Assembly (NCBI RefSeq): GCF_904848165.1
Contig: NZ_LR884459.1
Span: 2,356,001-2,420,000, forward strand
Direction: 5' to 3'
DNA: 64,000 nt
Source: Psychrobacter arenosus
GTDB taxonomy: Bacteria; Pseudomonadota; Gammaproteobacteria; Pseudomonadales; Moraxellaceae
Part shown: positions 59,960 to 64,000 of the stretch, piece by piece
Numbering within the stretch: position 1 is the first letter of the stretch
Layout of the letters: each line of letters begins with the position of its first letter
Translations under genes and position numbers: made by a program
The notes under the pieces: model-generated
Databases searched by the model: none
What the model was told of the DNA's origin: nothing
Seen by the model: only the letters and a program-made list of their open reading frames with translations

Positions 59960-60532
59960 TTATTTACAGACCGCTATAAATAAAGGGTCATCGTTAGTGA
60001 GGGCTATCCAATCGAGGTCAGCTAAGTTGCTGTTACTGTTACTTTCAGCCGCTGGTTTTACCTGGGCATTGCTAGTTGCAGCTGGATCTCGCATACCGGG
60101 TGGCAGATAGTCTGCGCGGCGACCTTTACCACAATCAATCACTTGCGGGATACGCTTGGTGCTCATGCGCCGCTCAAATAGATAGATATTGACCAGCTTG
60201 ACTTGCGGGTCGGCTTTAGAGGCATTAGCCTGCCCAACGTCTGCCGCCATAAAGCGCACGACTTGCGGTGTCACATAAGACCAAGGGCGATACCAAGAGG
60301 TTTCAGCAATATCTTTGACGACTTCCACACCGGCTGGCAGCTTGGCGACTTCTTGCTCGTACCAATAATACTCTTGATGAATCTGAAAGGCGAAAATACC
60401 AATCGCAGCGAAGAGAGGAATCAGCCATTTGGGCGCCTGAAACCCGGCTAATTTAGATAAATGTCTGATAATAAGCGCGATACCTGCCATACCAAACGCG
60501 GCTGCCAACGTCGCAATAAATTCGTAAACCAT
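59960..60532 (-). CDS. Membrane protein of unknown function
   Basis: About 190 residues from the ATG at 60532, preceded by GAGGGAAAG; a longer frame would add 11 residues. Two N-terminal membrane helices (about 3-22 and 32-50) are followed by a soluble part with VKDIAETSWYRPWSYVTPQVVRF and KLVNIYLFERRMSTKRIPQVIDC. A Cys near residue 135 and one at the last position may pair if the domain is periplasmic. I do not recognise the family. Confidence 0.7.
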   Translation of the reverse strand: MVYEFIATLAAAFGMAGIALIIRHLSKLAGFQAPKWLIPLFAAIGIFAFQIHQEYYWYEQEVAKLPAGVEVVKDIAETSWYRPWSYVTPQVVRFMAADVGQANASKADPQVKLVNIYLFERRMSTKRIPQVIDCGKGRRADYLPPGMRDPAATSNAQVKPAAESNSNSNLADLDWIALTNDDPLFIAVCK

Positions 60533-60640
60533 TAGGTACTTTCCCTCTACTAAAATAAAAATCACCCATAAGTCCTAATAACTTATGAGTGATGTGATTA
60601 TAGAACGATTCGGCTATCAATAGACCAGCTTTTGCTGTGA

Positions 60641-62509
60641 TTAGTGGTCGATTGCACCGCCGGCTCCGCGTGGATAACGGACACTTTCTACTAATTGTTG
60701 GATCTCTAAAGGTGGCGCTTTGGTCATCATAGACACCACGAAGGCGACGATGAAGTTAAGCAGGGCACCAATAGCACCGAACGATAGCGGAGAGATACCG
60801 AATAACCAGTATTGCTCAGTATCCGGTAGGTTGGCAGTACCGGCAATGAAGAACCAGCCTTTGTAAACAAAGATGTAGACTAAGGTAGTCAGTAGACCTG
60901 TCAACATACCAGCGACCGCACCATGATTGTTAATACGCTTAGAGAAGATACCCATCATCAGCGCAGGGAACAACGAGGCGCCGGCAATACCGAAGGCGAG
61001 GGCGACCACCTGGGCGGCAAAACCTGGTGGGTTAATGCCAAGCCAAGTCGCTACTACAATCGCAACCCCCATAGCGATACGGGCAGCCATCAGCTCACCT
61101 TTATCAGTGATATTAGGGTTGATATGGCCTTTGATTAAGTCGTGACTAATGGCTGAAGAGATAGCAAGGAGCAGACCGGCGGCAGTAGATAGCGCGGCTG
61201 CCAGACCGCCTGCTGCGATCAAACCAATGACCCAAGGTGGTAGATTAGCAATCTCTGGGTTGGCCAATACTAGGATGTCATTATTCACATCAAGTTCGTT
61301 ACCTGCCCAACCAGCATCAGCGAATTTACCATCGTTTTCAGCAGCATGGGCTGTACGTGCGGTTTCTACAGCGGTAGTTGCTGCACCGACGTCACCGCCT
61401 TCTGTTTGTGCATTGGTTAAGGCCAGCTCAGCCGCACCAAGACCACTGTCGTTATACATCTGGATACGACCATCGTTATTAAGGTCGTTATACTTGATTA
61501 GACCTGTGTCTTCCCAAGTTTTCATCCAGTCAGGACGTTGCTCGTAATTAATAGCAGGCTCATTAACCCCTTGTGGATAGATAGTATCGATAAGGTTTAG
61601 ACGCGCCATAGCACCAACAGCAGGGGCTGTGAAGTAAAGCAACGCGATGAATACTAGTGCCCAACCGGCTGACCAACGAGCGTCGGCAACTTTAGGCACG
61701 GTGAAAAAGCGAATGATAACGTGAGGGAGACCCGCAGTACCAATCATGAGAGATAACGTGAATAGCACCATGTTAAGTTTATTTGGCACATCAGCGGTAT
61801 AGGCGGCAAAGCCTAGATCCGTCACGACTTGATCGAGCTTGGTTAATAGGGGAATACCGGCTTCAGTGTGGTTTGAGAACAGACCAAATGCTGGGATTGG
61901 GTTGTCCGTCAACTGTAAAGAGATGAAGACCGCAGGAATAGTATAGGCCACGATAAGCACCACATACTGTGCTACCTGCGTATACGTAATCCCTTTCATA
62001 CCGCCCAATACGGCATAGAAGAAAACGACGACTGCAGCGATTAACAAGCCCGTGGTGTTTTCAACTTCTAAGAAGCGCGAGAAGGCTACTCCAGCCCCAG
62101 TCATCTGCCCGATAACATAGGTGGTAGAAGCCAAAATCAAACAAACTACCGCCACTAGAGCCGCGGTTTTGGAATAGAAACGATCCCCGATAAAGGCAGG
62201 AACGGTGAACTTACCAAATTTACGTAGGTAAGGCGCGAGTAGCATGGCTAATAGCACATAGCCCCCGGTCCAACCCATCAAATAACTGGAAGTGGCATAA
62301 CCGCCAGCGGCCAAGATACCGGCCATAGAGATGAAAGACGCGGCACTCATCCAGTCCGCGCCCGTTGCCATACCGTTCAAAATAGGGTGTACGCCACCAC
62401 CTGCTACATAAAATTCACTGGTCGAACCTGCGCGCGCCCAAATTGCAATCCCAAAATATAAGGCAAAAGATAAGCCCACAAAGATGATGTTAATCATAAA
62501 TTGACTCAT
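60641..62509 (-). CDS. Sodium:solute symporter, large subunit (VC_2705-like)
   Basis: A 622-residue SSS-family transporter with about 13 helices. ActP-like segments include GGVHPILNGMATGADWMSAASFI, YVIGQMTGAGVAFSRFLEV and GGMKGITYTQVAQY. Together with the small DUF4212 subunit upstream it matches the two-part VC_2705 type rather than acetate permease proper. A hydrophilic insertion of about 100 residues (after GVNEPAINYEQ) contains an EF-hand-like loop DLNNDGRI and a second ELDVNNDI. Substrate is probably a small carboxylate; unproven. Confidence 0.9.
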   Translation of the reverse strand: MSQFMINIIFVGLSFALYFGIAIWARAGSTSEFYVAGGGVHPILNGMATGADWMSAASFISMAGILAAGGYATSSYLMGWTGGYVLLAMLLAPYLRKFGKFTVPAFIGDRFYSKTAALVAVVCLILASTTYVIGQMTGAGVAFSRFLEVENTTGLLIAAVVVFFYAVLGGMKGITYTQVAQYVVLIVAYTIPAVFISLQLTDNPIPAFGLFSNHTEAGIPLLTKLDQVVTDLGFAAYTADVPNKLNMVLFTLSLMIGTAGLPHVIIRFFTVPKVADARWSAGWALVFIALLYFTAPAVGAMARLNLIDTIYPQGVNEPAINYEQRPDWMKTWEDTGLIKYNDLNNDGRIQMYNDSGLGAAELALTNAQTEGGDVGAATTAVETARTAHAAENDGKFADAGWAGNELDVNNDILVLANPEIANLPPWVIGLIAAGGLAAALSTAAGLLLAISSAISHDLIKGHINPNITDKGELMAARIAMGVAIVVATWLGINPPGFAAQVVALAFGIAGASLFPALMMGIFSKRINNHGAVAGMLTGLLTTLVYIFVYKGWFFIAGTANLPDTEQYWLFGISPLSFGAIGALLNFIVAFVVSMMTKAPPLEIQQLVESVRYPRGAGGAIDH

Positions 62510-62512
62510 GGG

Positions 62513-62773
62513 CTACTCCTCGTCAAGGCCATATTTTTTATCTAGCTGGTTCATACGCCAGGAATAGAAAAAAATGATTATTATGAAGAAAATAATGGAA
62601 CCTTGCTGAGCGAACCAAAAGCCTAAATCAGTACCACCAATGGTAATACCGGCTAATAGGGGTCTAAGCAAGATGCCAAAACCGTATGAGACGAGCGCCC
62701 ATACAAAGAGGCAGCCGAAAATGAGCCGGACGTTGGCTTTCCAATAGCCAGATGGGTCGGTGTTATGATCCAT
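62513..62773 (-). CDS. Sodium:solute symporter, small subunit (DUF4212)
   Basis: 86 residues, two membrane helices; the start with YWKANVRLIFGCLFVWALVSYGFGILL and the end GFWFAQQGSIIFFIIIIFFYSWRMNQLDKKYG are typical of DUF4212. Its stop is 3 bp before the large subunit. The Shine-Dalgarno sits in a 6-bp hairpin with the loop AAGGAG. Confidence 0.9.
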   Translation of the reverse strand: MDHNTDPSGYWKANVRLIFGCLFVWALVSYGFGILLRPLLAGITIGGTDLGFWFAQQGSIIFFIIIIFFYSWRMNQLDKKYGLDEE

Positions 62774-62774
62774 A

Positions 62775-62792
62775 AGACAACTCCTTTTGTCT
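62775..62792 (-). promoter_or_regulatory. Hairpin presenting the symporter ribosome-binding site
   Basis: On the minus strand AGACAA and TTGTCT flank the loop AAGGAG, immediately before the DUF4212 ATG. The form is the same as at dctP. Confidence 0.55.
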
Positions 62793-63012
62793 GATAAATA
62801 AAAATGAGCCCTTTATACCCTAAAAATTTCAGTAATACAGTAAGCTCGAGACAGCTATATCAATAGCTTTACTACTTCTACTGGTTTAACGGCTAACCTC
62901 TTCAACCCTCATAGAGTGAAATGTCGAAAAAGTTTTAAAACAGTAGGCAAAAAAAATACAAAAAATAAAAAGTGCACAAGATCATGAGCGCTGTTAATAA
63001 GACAGCACAGCT

Positions 63013-63066
63013 CTACAAAAGTTGCTTAAAAAAAGTAAAGGGTCGGGCGGTAGAAGGGAATAACAT
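63013..63066 (-). CDS. Candidate 17-residue leader peptide upstream of the symporter operon
   Basis: ATG with a strong AAAGGAG five bases upstream opens 17 codons, MLFPSTARPFTFFKQLL, then TAG. The Shine-Dalgarno again lies in a hairpin (TGACAA/TTGTCA, 63066-63082) almost identical to that of DUF4212. It ends 240 bp before DUF4212. A leader peptide or a decayed duplicate of the DUF4212 start are the two readings; coding cannot be proven from this alone. Confidence 0.35.
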   Translation of the reverse strand: MLFPSTARPFTFFKQLL

Positions 63067-63082
63067 GACAACTCCTTTGTCA

Positions 63083-63883
63083 ATTGTGGTCTCTTAGCAT
63101 CCTAGCTAGAGCCTGCACTGCCATAATACTTCACTATAAAATACTGACTTAATGGCTTATAAAAGCTCTTAGAGCGTCCTAAATTGTTATTAACAAACAA
63201 GGTATCTCTTTAGTCAATACAGTCACGCCGACCAGATTGCTTGGGCTTGACTTTAAGAAAAGTTACATCGAAATATCATTAGTGTTAACGCAGTGTATCA
63301 TTTTAGTCATAAAGTTTAGTATTTATCAATGAAATATTATTAGCGTTTACATTTTCCTGAGTGATTAAAAAAATTAGGAGCGATTAAACTATAGTTTAAG
63401 CGGTCAAATGTTGGTTTTCATGCGAAGCTTCGCTGATATCATTGTAAATCCTAGACTTTACTGACTTAGACTCATTAAAATCTCTACTTATAAATGCGAA
63501 TGATTATGCTAATACTAATACATTTAATAAGTAAAATTAAACAATATATGTGAATTATATATGTAATTATAACGATTAGAGTTAGTGTTTAAAGGTTACA
63601 AAGTCTTTTATCCCCTTGTAAACAGTTTGTCTAACTCTCCATTGCAATAAAACTTGGAATGAATAAATTTCTTGTTATCAAAGAGATAAAAAGTTATAAA
63701 GCTCGGTATAGGGCAACCTAGTGTATGGGCTGTATCTGATACAATGACTTTATAGCGTATTTTTATAGTGTAGATACCCTATCAAGTGAGAGTGTATAAA
63801 TAGGCTATTGAGGCCATTTATTTGATAAAAGTCCGGCTAGGCTTGGTCAGTATTTATATAACCGCTTTATAAAGGACAAACTT
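63083..63883. other. Long AT-rich divergent control region
   Basis: Between the symporter leader and the next gene no coding frame is credible. A 12-bp perfect palindrome GCGAAGCTTCGC lies at 63422-63433. AT tracts are frequent, and promoters for both directions must lie here, but none stands out. Confidence 0.4.
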
Positions 63884-64000
63884 ATGTTTGATTGGTTTAA
63901 TAGCTTTGTCAACTATGGCAACAGTGTCATTTGGGGTAGTGACGACTGGATTCTACTAAATAACCCTTGGCTCGGTATTTTAGTCTTCGTACTTATTGGG
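63884..64000 (+). CDS. Probable sodium:alanine symporter (N-terminus only)
   Basis: 39 codons before the window edge: MFDWFNSFVNYGNSVIWG then NNPWLGILVFVLIG. The Asn/Trp-rich start before the first helix resembles the AGCS (sodium:alanine/glycine) family, but too little is visible to be sure. AAAGGAC precedes the ATG. Confidence 0.5.
   Translation, partial: MFDWFNSFVNYGNSVIWGSDDWILLNNPWLGILVFVLIG

Overview
The window looks like chromosomal DNA of a Psychrobacter-like member of the Moraxellaceae (Gammaproteobacteria). This is inferred from the character of the 16S/23S rRNA, the trxA-rho and corC-lnt gene pairs, and the AT-leaning base composition with gammaproteobacterial housekeeping genes. 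It is mostly ordinary core genome; the accessory DNA is confined to a few short stretches.

Layout. 1-9.4 kb: rho (cut by the window edge) with a long C-rich leader, trxA, rluA, a Baeyer-Villiger-like flavin monooxygenase, a D-2-hydroxyacid dehydrogenase, rapA and tesB. 9.4-20.2 kb: a lipoprotein lytic transglycosylase, a histidine phosphatase, mutY with a zinc-ribbon-like hypothetical gene, a vapBC toxin-antitoxin pair, an RbgA/YlqF GTPase, an orphan antitoxin-like gene, a very large DUF2339 membrane protein and a dienelactone hydrolase. 20.4-24.7 kb: an accessory pocket between the convergent genes ycgN and DUF4105. Both gene tails occur twice, and small AT-rich genes of unknown function lie between the copies. 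25-33 kb: corC-lnt, an Ala/Glu/Pro-rich membrane-anchored protein, a peptide/H+ symporter and an M24 aminopeptidase P. 33-45.8 kb: a coiled-coil protein, fabF, anmK, phzF, tyrS, a second PIN-domain toxin pair, a GNAT, DUF1653, an alpha/beta hydrolase, a possible ADP-ribosyltransferase-fold gene behind a small inverted-repeat element, an SDR, upp and a UDG-superfamily protein. 45.8-52.5 kb: a cluster of REP-like palindromes, three tandem rRNA-type promoters and a full rrn operon (16S, tRNA-Ile, tRNA-Ala, 23S, 5S). 52.5-64 kb: a von Willebrand A lipoprotein gene broken by two in-frame stops, a TRAP transporter operon (dctPQM), a 5'-nucleotidase, a rhomboid protease, a two-subunit sodium:solute symporter and the start of what is probably a sodium:alanine symporter.

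Most worth a second look: (1) the ycgN/DUF4105 pocket, which reads as two allelic versions of one intergenic cargo site joined at a 6-bp microhomology; (2) several start codons whose Shine-Dalgarno sequence sits in the loop of a small hairpin, three with the hexaloop form AAGGAN, which resembles CsrA/RsmA sites; (3) a 71-bp structured repeat on both sides of the rrn operon whose stem changes in a compensatory way; (4) a MITE-like element of about 174 bp; (5) the vWA lipoprotein with two clean nonsense codons. No CRISPR array, prophage or complete insertion sequence was seen. All product names come from reading motifs; no database search was run.
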